NCBI GenBank assembly: GCA_036825615.1
Contig: DAISXY010000013.1
Coordinates: 52,119-116,118, forward strand
Origin: JAICXG01 sp036825615
GTDB lineage: Bacteria > Verrucomicrobiota > Verrucomicrobiia > Chthoniobacterales > UBA10450
Length of the DNA stretch: 64,000 nucleotides
Reading direction: 5' to 3'
The notes under the pieces were generated by a model. The model ran no database searches. It saw only the letters and a list, made by a program, of their open reading frames with translations, and was not told where the DNA came from. Positions within the stretch are counted from its first letter, which is position 1. Each line of letters begins with the position of its first letter. Made by a program: the position numbers and the translations under genes. Below, piece after piece: positions 52,716-60,789 of this stretch.

Positions 52716-53058
52716 GTTTTCGGCCAGAGCGCCGGCGGCGCTCTCCCTTTCAATCGGCGCACCGAAGGGGCGGATGAGCCGGATTGGAAGACTATTGAAA
52801 AGCGATGTCGCCGTTGTGGCCGGGATCGGTGATCCCGGCGGTCCGCCAGGACCAATCGCGCCGGTTCTTTTTTGCGACGCCCTCTATCACGAAACCTGCC
52901 CTCACTGCCGCGCTGCGCGCGTACGTCTCTCCCCACCGGGGGAGAGAGGACTTCGCGCGCCGGAGGGCGGCGGCATTTTGCGAATAATCACCTCCTCGTG
53001 CTGTAGCCGGAATCGGTCATCGCGGCGGCTCCCGCAGGCCGACTTTTTCAACAGCCGG
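52716..53058. other. 343-bp gap between tRNA-Pro and mbfA
   Basis: No gene supported. It contains two diverged copies of a ~38-bp motif, GGCCGGGATCGGTGATCCCG (from about 52818) and AGCCGGAATCGGTCATCGCG (from 53005), the second being part of the palindromic element listed separately. Confidence 0.45.
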
Positions 53059-53062
53059 CTAC
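53003..53062. repeat. Palindromic element at the mbfA 3' end
   Basis: Arms GTAGCCGG (53003-53010) and CCGGCTAC (53055-53062), with internal GC-rich repeats. Read on the minus strand, the right arm supplies the TAG stop of mbfA (53059-53061). The same end octamer flanks the in-frame insertion in dnaE. Confidence 0.65.
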
Positions 53063-54018
53063 GAGCTGCCGATGAGGATTCCAACGATAAAGACGCAAAC
53101 CCCACCCACGATCACCTGCATCGCCGCGCGCAAAAACGGCGTGTCCATGTAGCGATTACGGATCCAGCTGATCAGCAGAAGCTCCACGGCGACGACGACG
53201 ACGGCGAGAATCGTCGCGGTGCGAAAATGGGGAATCAAATAAGGCAGCGAATGACCCAACCCGCCCGCCGTTGTCATTGCGCCGCAGACAATCCCACGCA
53301 GCAGCGGCTTGCCCCGCCCGGTCAGGCTCCCATCATCCGACAAAGCCTCGGCGAAACCCATCGAAATACCGGCGCCGAGACTTGCCGCCAAACCGACGAG
53401 CAACGCGGCATGACTGCTCTGGGTGGCAAACGCGGCCGCGAACAGCGGCGCAAGAGTCGAGACCGAACCATCCATCAAACCGCTGAGCCCGGGCTGGACA
53501 ATTTGCAGGACAAACAGGCGCCGGTGCGCCTTGTCTTCCTCTGACTTCGCTTCGCGCGTCAGATGTTGTTTCTGTAACTCATCGGCCAGGATAACATGGT
53601 TGCGTTCGGCCGCGGCGAGATCCCCGAGCAGTTTGCGGGTAGAAGCGTCACTTACCCTCGCCTGCGCGCGCTCGTAGAAACGCTGCGTCTCGACCTCCAT
53701 ACTTTCGGCATAACGCCGGACCGTCTCGATCCCGAGGCTCTGAATGAGCCAGACCGGTTTGCGCGTAATAAATCCCCTAACATCTTCCCGCCGAATCAGC
53801 GGGATATGCTCGCCGAACCGCCGCCGAAATTCATCGATCAACGACCGTCGATGCCGATCTTCCTCGGCTTCCATTTCCTTGAACACCTGGGCCGTTGCCG
53901 GGTAGTTGTCTTTCAAGCGCGCGGCGAAATCGGCATACACCCGGCCGTCGGTTTCCTCGTTCGAAATCGCGAGCGCAAGGATCTCCGCTTCCGAAAGGTC
54001 TTTGAAATTCTTCGCCAT
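53059..54018 (-). CDS. mbfA: MbfA-type ferritin-like / VIT1 iron exporter
   Basis: 319 residues. The N-terminal ferritin-like (erythrin) domain (1-~150) has di-iron Glu/His ligands in 'AISNEETDGRVYADFA', 'EMEAEEDRHRRSLIDEF', 'SMEVETQRFYERA' and 'AAAERNHVILADEL'. The C-terminal VIT1/CCC1 domain (~170-319) has about five TM helices ('QPGLSGLMDGSVSTLAPLFA', 'AALLVGLAASLGAGISMG', 'VELLLISWIRNRYMDTPFLR'). In Bradyrhizobium and Agrobacterium MbfA exports iron under Irr control and protects against peroxide. No Fur/Irr box was identified upstream. Its stop codon lies inside a palindromic repeat. Confidence 0.92.
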   Translation of the reverse strand: MAKNFKDLSEAEILALAISNEETDGRVYADFAARLKDNYPATAQVFKEMEAEEDRHRRSLIDEFRRRFGEHIPLIRREDVRGFITRKPVWLIQSLGIETVRRYAESMEVETQRFYERAQARVSDASTRKLLGDLAAAERNHVILADELQKQHLTREAKSEEDKAHRRLFVLQIVQPGLSGLMDGSVSTLAPLFAAAFATQSSHAALLVGLAASLGAGISMGFAEALSDDGSLTGRGKPLLRGIVCGAMTTAGGLGHSLPYLIPHFRTATILAVVVVAVELLLISWIRNRYMDTPFLRAAMQVIVGGVCVFIVGILIGSS

Positions 54019-54233
54019 GGGCCAATTGAACCCAACCGGCGGGGCGTGGCGAGAAATGAATCGCCTCTTTTGCTTCGGCAGACAAACCTAGCCTGAGCGA
54101 TGAACGCCGTAGCACAGCCATCCTGCCGGTGCAGCCAACGGCGCGCTCCGCCCGTTGTCGCCGAGGGCCTCCATGCCGAGCGACCATCGACGCGTTTTTA
54201 GTGATTTGAAGGGGCGCATAAACATGAGGAGCC

Positions 54234-54485
54234 TTGCCTGCCCAGCATGTAATCGCTAATTTCCGCGGCGTGCCCGCCAAACCATCCGCCGTCATCGACA
54301 CCCGCGTCATCTACTGCGGCGACAACCTCGACCAGTTGCGGAAGCTTCCGCCCGGCTGCGTCGACCTCATCTACATCGATCCGCCTTTCAACTCGAACCG
54401 AAACTACGAAGTCTTCTGCGGCAAGACGAAGGAGAAGCGGAGCTTTGAAGACGAGCATCTTGCAGCCGCTGGACAATTCGAGTAG
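54234..54485 (+). pseudogene. Truncated N-terminal part of a DNA adenine methyltransferase
   Basis: 83 codons. Residues 25-75 match the start of a type III/'DPPF'-type N6-adenine methyltransferase: 'VIYCGDNLDQLRKLPPGCVD', 'LIYIDPPFNSNRNYEVF' (motif IV DPPF) and 'KEKRSFED'. Family members continue for several hundred residues after this block; here the frame ends with 'EHLAAAGQFE' and a TAG. No downstream homologous part is seen; the next gene is a different methyltransferase. It is probably the remnant of a gene cut when the following cassette was inserted at about 54460-54500. Confidence 0.75.
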
Positions 54486-54498
54486 CAAGCTTATTGGC

Positions 54499-55572
54499 AT
54501 GCCGCAACCTCCGCTCTATCGACGACGCAAACGGAATCGTGCTGGCTCAAATGGCAGCCGCGCCGCCCCTAACAGTGATCTGCGGATCAAGGAAACCGAA
54601 CGCGCCTGCGCTGCAGTAGCTGACGTGCTCAATGGATTGCCAGCGGCTGACAATGCTCCGGGCGCGGTCGAGCACATGCTGCGCGCGAACGGCATTCTTC
54701 GAAACCTGCCTTGGCCAGCCCCCTTTGACCAAACGCACCATAGGTTACATATCGGAGATGCTCGCGATCTCTCGTGGATCAAAGAGGAAAGCGTTCATCT
54801 CATAGTTACCTCGCCACCTTATTGGACGCTAAAGGAATACGAGCATCGCGACGCTCAACTTGGTGACCTAGACGACTACGAGCAGTTTCTTGGAGAGCTA
54901 GATCGTGTCTGGACTGAGTCTGCGCGAGTCCTTGTGCCGGGCGGGCGGATATGCTGCGTGGTCGGTGACGTGTGCATTCCGCGGAGGCGAAGCGGGCGAC
55001 ATCTGGTGATGCCGCTTCACGCCGATATCCAGGTTCGTTCCCGTCGGCTGGGTCTTGACTGCCTCACCCCGATTTTGTGGAACAAGATCGCTAACGGCGT
55101 AACGGAGGCGCAAGGCAACGGGGCGGGCTTTTACGGCAAGCCGTACCAGCCGGGCGCGATCATCAAGAACGACGTCGAATACATTCTGTTTTTGCGGAAA
55201 GGCGGTGAGTATCGATCGCCAACAACCCTGCAGCGCGCCCTCTCGATGTTAAGTAAGGAAGAGATGCAGTTGTGGATGAGGTCTGCCTGGTCCGACATAA
55301 AAGGAGAGTCAACGCGCAAAGGGCATCCTGCTCCATTCCCTACTGCACTCGCGGAGCGGCTGATCCGGATGTTTTCGTTCGCGGGAGATACCGTGTTGGA
55401 TCCGTTTTCAGGAACCGGCAGTACAGCGCTCGCCGCGATGACCGCAGGTCGGAACAGCATCTCGAATGAGATCGAGCCGAAATATCACGCGATTGCAGAA
55501 GATCGATTGCGGGAGGCGACATGGCTTCCACGTGAGGCCGGAGCGACTAAGGCAAGCTACTTCGTTGAATGA
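54499..55572 (+). CDS. DNA methyltransferase, probably N4-cytosine (beta class)
   Basis: 357 residues from the ATG at 54499 (an in-frame ATG at 54445 lies inside the preceding remnant). Catalytic motif IV is 'TSPPYWTLKEY' (S105-P-P-Y108) and the AdoMet-binding motif I is 'DPFSGTGSTALAAM' near the C-terminus (S304). The SPPY-before-FSGTGS order is the beta class, and SPPY favours N4-cytosine over N6-adenine. N-terminal ~60 residues are variable. The stop overlaps the next gene by 4 bp (ATGA), typical of restriction-modification pairs. Target site unknown. Confidence 0.88.
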   Translation: MPQPPLYRRRKRNRAGSNGSRAAPNSDLRIKETERACAAVADVLNGLPAADNAPGAVEHMLRANGILRNLPWPAPFDQTHHRLHIGDARDLSWIKEESVHLIVTSPPYWTLKEYEHRDAQLGDLDDYEQFLGELDRVWTESARVLVPGGRICCVVGDVCIPRRRSGRHLVMPLHADIQVRSRRLGLDCLTPILWNKIANGVTEAQGNGAGFYGKPYQPGAIIKNDVEYILFLRKGGEYRSPTTLQRALSMLSKEEMQLWMRSAWSDIKGESTRKGHPAPFPTALAERLIRMFSFAGDTVLDPFSGTGSTALAAMTAGRNSISNEIEPKYHAIAEDRLREATWLPREAGATKASYFVE

Positions 55573-56294
55573 GCAACGGCCCTAACGAGTTCGCCTTGCT
55601 CCGAACTTTTCGGGCTCTATTCGACGGAAAAAAATACGAGCACAGGAATTCCACACTCGGAGATCTGGTCGCTAACCAACTTTACGAAGACCTCGCCAGC
55701 CTCGGGCGCTCCACCAAGTTCCGCCAGCGTGTCACCGAACGGCAATGTGTCGTGAACCACGCGAATCGGGCCGTTGGTAAGAAGTCTCGAAGGGGTGACG
55801 GCACTTTCGGAGAACTTGTACCCACGGCGGTGGCCTTGACGCAGGAAGGGCTGCTTGTCGCGCGCGGCGAAATTGCAAACATTGAAATTGGCGCTGAGAC
55901 AAAGATCCTTGCCAAGGCAATGATCAAGCAGATTGATCGCGTTATCGGTGATTTGGTCAGACAGGCAGAGGAGTTTCGAAGAACGGGTGGCCAGCCGATT
56001 TGCGTTGGTTTTGTCGGAATAAATTTTGCGGCATCCTACACTTCTTTCGAGGGGCAAAAGGCTTGGCCGACCGACGGTCGCAAGCATAAACACCCAATTC
56101 AAGAGGCGGCTGCCGCCGAAGCTCGAATCGAGTCAAGAGCTAAGCCTGCCTTCGACGAATTCCAATTCCTTCGGTTCAGGGCAAGTAACTCGCCTCCCTT
56201 TCCCTTCGAATGGCTAAACTACGGACAAACCGCAAAAGAGTATGGCGCGTTGCTCGTCCGCTTGTCACGCGAATACGATCGCCGATTCGCATAG
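55569..56294 (+). CDS. Candidate restriction endonuclease partner
   Basis: 241 residues, with the start overlapping the methyltransferase stop. I do not recognise the family by name. The central block 'LVARGEIANIEIGAETKILAKAMIKQI' has acidic residues followed by E-T-K, compatible with a PD-(D/E)xK nuclease core, and the N-terminus ('FRALFDGKKYEHRNSTLGDL') and 'FRRTGGQPICVGFVGINFAA' are typical of small type II enzymes. Position and overlap with a DNA methyltransferase are the main argument for an endonuclease role. It could instead be a helper or specificity protein. Confidence 0.62.
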   Translation: MSNGPNEFALLRTFRALFDGKKYEHRNSTLGDLVANQLYEDLASLGRSTKFRQRVTERQCVVNHANRAVGKKSRRGDGTFGELVPTAVALTQEGLLVARGEIANIEIGAETKILAKAMIKQIDRVIGDLVRQAEEFRRTGGQPICVGFVGINFAASYTSFEGQKAWPTDGRKHKHPIQEAAAAEARIESRAKPAFDEFQFLRFRASNSPPFPFEWLNYGQTAKEYGALLVRLSREYDRRFA

Positions 56295-56322
56295 CGGGCG
56301 CCTGGTCTCAGCGACTTGATGG

Positions 56323-57009
56323 ATGCTGCCATTAATCGAAACTTGGAAATCACTCTTTGAATGGTCCTCAGTTGGATTACTCGCCTTAACATTTGTCGCG
56401 GGGGCCGGAACACTCATCACAACACAGATCATAAACCGGCGGCAGGCGGCAGTGATCCTGGACCTCGAAAAATCCGCTGCTGACGCAAAAGCCGTCCAAC
56501 AGAAGGTTGAAATTGAGCTTGCGAAGGCGAAAACGAAGCAAGCAGAGGCAGAGAAAGCCCTTCTCGAGCTTCAAAACCTAATCCGCGAACCGAGGGCTTT
56601 GAATATCGAGCATGCGGCTCAATTATTAGAGAACGCAATTCAGACCGAGAGCATGGCATCCCAAGGCACTGGAGTAGGAACTGTCGATGAAATCTCGTTC
56701 GTCCTGAACAACCAAGAGGCCGGAAATCTCGCGCGACCTATCGGCGACCTGCTTAGGCAGCATGGATGGGACGTCCCCGCACAACCGTTTCCCGCGATTT
56801 CGGACCCGCCTCCGGCTCCTGGCATTTTCATAACCGTGCACGGTGAGACCAGGGGCCGAGTCACAAATGCCGAATATCTCAGTGGACCAGAAGGCACGCT
56901 ATTCCGGGTGCTCGAATACGCGCTGCATGGAAATCCGGCGCTACTAATGACTTCCGAGCCCAACAAAGCACCGGATACTATTGGTATCTTTATCGGCCCA
57001 AAATACTGA
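56323..57009 (+). CDS. Membrane-anchored coiled-coil protein of unknown function
   Basis: 228 residues. One TM near the N-terminus (SVGLLALTFVAGAGTLITTQ, ~16-35) is followed by a Lys/Glu/Ala-rich coiled coil (~38-90: 'LEKSAADAKAVQQKVEIELA', 'KAKTKQAEAEKALLELQNLI') and a ~130-residue C-terminal domain with 'GDLLRQHGWDV' and 'APDTIGIFIGPK'. The architecture resembles small anchored proteins common in accessory islands; the C-terminal domain is unassigned. It lies 28 bp after the presumed endonuclease. Codon and base composition are visibly less GC-rich than in the core genes. Confidence 0.65.
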   Translation: MLPLIETWKSLFEWSSVGLLALTFVAGAGTLITTQIINRRQAAVILDLEKSAADAKAVQQKVEIELAKAKTKQAEAEKALLELQNLIREPRALNIEHAAQLLENAIQTESMASQGTGVGTVDEISFVLNNQEAGNLARPIGDLLRQHGWDVPAQPFPAISDPPPAPGIFITVHGETRGRVTNAEYLSGPEGTLFRVLEYALHGNPALLMTSEPNKAPDTIGIFIGPKY

Positions 57010-57128
57010 GGGGCTGGAGGAGAAGAGGAGGGGTAGGTGTGTGCATCTTGTCATCGCAGTTGACATCGAGGCTTGGTAGTTCGCGCGGACCGACACGCGG
57101 AGCCTTTTGAAATTGAAACTTTAGAATA

Positions 57129-57476
57129 ATGGATTCAGAAGGTACCGCCGATTTTTCGACGATCGGGTTCCGATGCGAGCCGCCGTTCACCCGCGGGCAC
57201 GAAATCGAAGTGCGGCCTCGGGGAGCCGAGAGCGATGAGTTGCTTTGGCGACGACTCAGTCACGAGGGCACCTGCGAGAACCAGCAACGGTTGATGCTAA
57301 CTGATCGCCAAGGTCGTGTGCTGCGTTCGCTGCTCGCCCGTGTGCACGTCCGACCTTCGACAGGCAGTCCGGCGTTGCTGGATGTGCCAGTCTACCGGCT
57401 GGTTTTGGACGCCGGCCTGATCCAAAAAGTGAGCTTGGAATGGGCAGGCGGGATTCCCGACGATGGCAGGCCGTGA
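57129..57476 (+). CDS. Hypothetical protein
   Basis: 115 residues, no signal peptide or TM. Features: 'FRCEPPFTRGHEIEVRPRG' and 'LLARVHVRPSTGSPALLDVP', so mixed alpha/beta with no family I recognise. It follows the coiled-coil gene by 119 bp in the accessory region. It may be genuine, but no ribosome site or conservation evidence is available. Confidence 0.4.
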   Translation: MDSEGTADFSTIGFRCEPPFTRGHEIEVRPRGAESDELLWRRLSHEGTCENQQRLMLTDRQGRVLRSLLARVHVRPSTGSPALLDVPVYRLVLDAGLIQKVSLEWAGGIPDDGRP

Positions 57477-57738
57477 GCGATCTCGTCGACGCGCTCGAAC
57501 GCCTTGCACGGCCTGCGTGGGATGGGAAATACTGTTAGCGCGACGCGCAAGTAAACTCCTGGCAGCACTCCAGTCCGCTTCAACATTAGACGCCGCGGGT
57601 GAGCTTCACGGCACGGATACCCCGAAGCCTCAGCATGATAATCCAGAGGAATTGAGCGATCAATGACAGCAGGCGCTGCGTCCGTCGGTCCGCCCGATTT
57701 GGCTCGATCGCATCAGTGATCGCGATAGACTCGCAGCC

Positions 57739-57879
57739 ATGGCAGCGAAAAGAGGCTTTTACAAAGGCGTGATGCTTCTCCGCGGCCACCGGTACTGGGG
57801 CACGATCGAGGTCAAGGTCGACGAGACGCAGATGCACGATGTGCTTGATGCCTGGCAGGCGTTGTACTCTCCGCCTTAA
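57739..57879 (+). CDS. Possible small protein, 46 residues
   Basis: ATG at 57739, reading 'MAAKRGFYKGVMLLRG' then 'HRYWGTIEVKVDE' to 'DAWQALYSPP' before TAA at 57877. It has a balanced composition for such a short frame, but there is no homology or ribosome site to confirm it. Confidence 0.3.
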   Translation: MAAKRGFYKGVMLLRGHRYWGTIEVKVDETQMHDVLDAWQALYSPP

Positions 57880-57903
57880 GGCGCAAAGGCCGGTGACTTT
57901 CGG

Positions 57904-58125
57904 ATGGAGACCTGGGAAAGACTCCCAGAGAAGCCTCGCGGCTGGATGCCGGAGCCGCCAGGCAGCGAGCACAGGGACATCGTGATATGGGAGTCGATTC
58001 ATATTCCCGATGATCCCTACGACGAGGGCGAAGTTCCTAGAGAACGCGTCGGCTCAGGGTGGACGGGCAGACCCTCCTGGCTGCAGGCTCTTTGGAATCG
58101 GCTCCGGTCACAGGCTTCGCGGTAG
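57904..58125 (+). CDS. Possible small hypothetical protein
   Basis: 73 residues starting 'METWERLPEKPRGWMPEPPG'; charged, Trp/Pro-rich, no TM. It follows the 46-residue frame by 25 bp. It could be a real accessory gene or a chance frame. Confidence 0.3.
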   Translation: METWERLPEKPRGWMPEPPGSEHRDIVIWESIHIPDDPYDEGEVPRERVGSGWTGRPSWLQALWNRLRSQASR

Positions 58126-58677
58126 AGTTCACGCGGGACCGACTGTCTCACATCACTGTCAGTTGCGAAATGCGCGGCGCCGGTTGTTGGGATTGCGGCC
58201 GAGGTTGACCGATGCCTGACGAGGCGTTATGGCGGCTTGGCGAGTGGCTTGACCACTGCTGACAGTTGTGGCTCTGCCAAGCCACCCGTTAGGCTGGGCT
58301 GACGACCGCAGAATACGGTCTGGCAACTGGTCAATGGCTTCCATCAAGCCGCTGGCGCAGCGACTGGAGCTTGGCCGCTTCACTGATGGTCATCTAAACT
58401 GTCCCCCGAAGTTCCCCACGAAAGATTTCGCGCGGCGGAATTATTCTCCGCCGTGTGTCTTCTTTTTGCGCAGGCGGATCTGGCAAGAATCGAGCAACAG
58501 CAACTACTCTCGTTAGGTTGGGCTGTCCGGCCGGCGACCTCTCACGGCCGTTTTGCAAACAGACGCTCCCCTGCCTCCGCCGTCATCGCGGGTACCCGGA
58601 GGTTCATTCGTCTAAACCTAAGAATCTGATCGCCAAATCGTATTAGCCTAAGCCAGCAATTACCCGAGGATGGCCTC
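58126..58677. other. 552-bp stretch without a supported gene
   Basis: Short frames only, low coding character, composition mixed. I see no inverted repeats strong enough to call and no RNA gene. It probably belongs to the degenerate part of the accessory island. Confidence 0.4.
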
Positions 58678-58896
58678 ATGAAAAGAAGACTGAAGCTGGC
58701 AGAAGCAGGGACAGCGAGCGGACCAATTTTGACTCCTACAACCCGGCTCGCCGTCCAGGATTACTGGCGCAAACTCGGCTACCCCGTGGCGCTGGGTCGT
58801 GGCCGCACCAGAGGTATCACAAAATCGTTAGACCAGGCGAAGATTCGCCGCAGCCGCAAGCTGCGCGACGGAGACCGGTTATTGCACGAGCGGTGA
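58678..58896 (+). CDS. Small basic protein of unknown function
   Basis: 72 residues, very basic (Arg/Lys-rich: 'MKRRLKLAEAG', 'KSLDQAKIRRSRKLRDGDR'). A GAGGA lies 9 bp upstream of the ATG, giving a plausible ribosome site. Such size and charge fit a DNA-binding or phage-type protein, but no domain is recognised. It is 15 bp from the convergent antiporter stop. Confidence 0.45.
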   Translation: MKRRLKLAEAGTASGPILTPTTRLAVQDYWRKLGYPVALGRGRTRGITKSLDQAKIRRSRKLRDGDRLLHER

Positions 58897-58911
58897 CGAC
58901 CGACTCTGCAA

Positions 58912-60663
58912 TCAGCTCTCAATCGTCAGCGCTTTGCGCGGCGGGGCGAGTTCGTTGCGGATGCCGCTGACGAGGGCGTTGATTCGATCCGCTGGCACAT
59001 CGATGTCTTGCAGCAGAGCCTCCGCCAGGGCCGCGGCCAACTCGGCTTCGTCATAGCGGATAATGCTGGCGCCGGCCTGCAAAAAGGCATCCGATTGATT
59101 GATATACTCGGCCCGGGCGATGACTCGAATGAGAGGCGCGACTTCACGGGCCGATTGAATGATGCGCAGGCTGGTGTTGGCGTCCGGGACGGTAACTATC
59201 AGGTAGGCGGCGGCGTCGAGCCTCGCGGCACGGAGAATCTCCGGCCGCGAAGCATCACCAAAGAGCGCGAGCCGGCCGCGCTGTTGCAGCTCCAACACCA
59301 CATCGACATTAGTCTCAACGATGACCGGGTTAATCTCGAACTCGGCCAGCAATCGCGTCACGGTTTGACCGACCGGTCCGTAGCCGACCACGATTGCGCC
59401 GGGATCCTGCATTTGTTCGGAGAAAATTTCGTTCGCGCGCGCTCCCCGCTGCTCACGCCGGCTGGCCAGCCACTTCGCAAGCAGCGGACGCCGGGCGAGG
59501 ACCGGCTCAAGCGCCAGCATGCGGCGGAAGACGAGCGGATTAAGACTAATCGAGACCACGGCCGCCGCGACCAGCACGCTGTTGCTGCTGCCCGGCATGA
59601 GACCGAGCGATTGCGCCGTATCGCCAAGGATGAACGAGAATTCGCCGATCTGCGCGAGCCCACCGGCCACCGTCAGCGCGGTCCGCAAGGAATGTCCGCC
59701 GATGATGACAATGCCGAGAGCTGCAAGCGGCTTGACCAACAGAATGATCGCAAGCACCCCGGCAATGAGGCCCGGCGATTCGAGCACGGCGTGGTAGTCG
59801 AAGAGCATCCCGACGGCGACAAAAAAGAGGACGGCGAACGCGTTCCGCAGCGGCAGCACATCCGCCGCCGCCTGATCGCTGACTCTCGATTGTCCGACAA
59901 CCATCCCGCCAAGGAACGCGCCCAACGCCAGGGAAGCGCCAAAAGCGAGATAGGAAACCGTCGCGACGCAAATCGCCATCACGAGCACCGAAAGGGTGAA
60001 AAGTTCGCCCGAACGCAGGCGCGCGACGCGCAGCAGGAGATATGGAACAAAACGCGCGCCGGCGAGCATCACGATCCCGGTGAGCACCGCCAGCTTGAGC
60101 ACGGCAATTCCGACCGTTTGCCAGGCGCCTGCTCCATTTCCACCGGTCGCGGCGAGCGGCGGTAGCAGCACGAGCACGAGCACCGTGATAATGTCTTCCA
60201 CGATCAGCCACCCGATCGCGGCGTGCCCTTCCGGCGTGTCGACCCTGCCGTAATCGATCAAGGCACGGATTAAGACGACCGTGCTGGCAACCGAGACAGC
60301 AATCCCGAGGATCAATCCCACGTGCCACGTCAAACCGAGTGCAACCACGAGGCAGGTGCAGGCGATTGTAGCTGCGGTGCTTTGGCCCAAGGCTCCGGGA
60401 ACCGCAATCGAACGCACCGCCAGCAGGTCTTTGAGGCTGAAGTGCAGACCAACGCCGAACATCAGCAGGATCACGCCGATCTCCGCAAGCTGCGATGCGA
60501 TCTTCGCGTTCCCGATCACGCCGGGCGTGTAGGGACCAATGACGATGCCGGCGACAAGATACCCGACAATCGGCGAGAGTCCGAGCCGCCTCGCGAGTAA
60601 GCCAAAGAGCAGCGCGGCGCTGAGCGCGAGGGCGATCGTCGTGATTAAAGGGATCTCATGCAC
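58912..60663 (-). CDS. ybaL: KefB/YbaL-type monovalent cation:proton antiporter (CPA2) with TrkA-N domain
   Basis: 583 residues. The N-terminal ~385 residues form ~12 TM helices of the CPA2 exchanger ('LLARRLGLSPIVGYLVAGIV', 'LAEIGVILLMFGVGLHFSL', 'GLAQIGEFSFILGDTAQSLG'). Residues ~420-560 are a TrkA-N (RCK) nucleotide-binding domain with the Rossmann motif 'GAIVVGYGPVGQTV'. It most resembles YbaL, which lacks the KefF-dependent glutathione control; no KefF/KefG neighbour is present. It likely exports K+ or Na+ in exchange for protons. It is monocistronic, 126 bp downstream of secDF on the same strand. Confidence 0.88.
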   Translation of the reverse strand: MHEIPLITTIALALSAALLFGLLARRLGLSPIVGYLVAGIVIGPYTPGVIGNAKIASQLAEIGVILLMFGVGLHFSLKDLLAVRSIAVPGALGQSTAATIACTCLVVALGLTWHVGLILGIAVSVASTVVLIRALIDYGRVDTPEGHAAIGWLIVEDIITVLVLVLLPPLAATGGNGAGAWQTVGIAVLKLAVLTGIVMLAGARFVPYLLLRVARLRSGELFTLSVLVMAICVATVSYLAFGASLALGAFLGGMVVGQSRVSDQAAADVLPLRNAFAVLFFVAVGMLFDYHAVLESPGLIAGVLAIILLVKPLAALGIVIIGGHSLRTALTVAGGLAQIGEFSFILGDTAQSLGLMPGSSNSVLVAAAVVSISLNPLVFRRMLALEPVLARRPLLAKWLASRREQRGARANEIFSEQMQDPGAIVVGYGPVGQTVTRLLAEFEINPVIVETNVDVVLELQQRGRLALFGDASRPEILRAARLDAAAYLIVTVPDANTSLRIIQSAREVAPLIRVIARAEYINQSDAFLQAGASIIRYDEAELAAALAEALLQDIDVPADRINALVSGIRNELAPPRKALTIES

Positions 60664-60789
60664 CGTTATCTTAGAGCTAGGGTTGATTGATTCTTACCAT
60701 TACTTCTCCGATGTCCCTCACCTGGCGTGGCGCGTCCTCCTCCCCCCGATGCGGAGGATTAAGGTCAGTCCGACACAATCCGGTGCAAA

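Noticed and set aside
52609..53544. A 311-codon plus-strand frame
   Set aside because: It reads through the tRNA-Pro gene, the palindromic repeats and the antisense of mbfA.
59008..60165. A 385-codon plus-strand frame
   Set aside because: Antisense to the antiporter gene, no domain or signal peptide, highly charged shadow composition.
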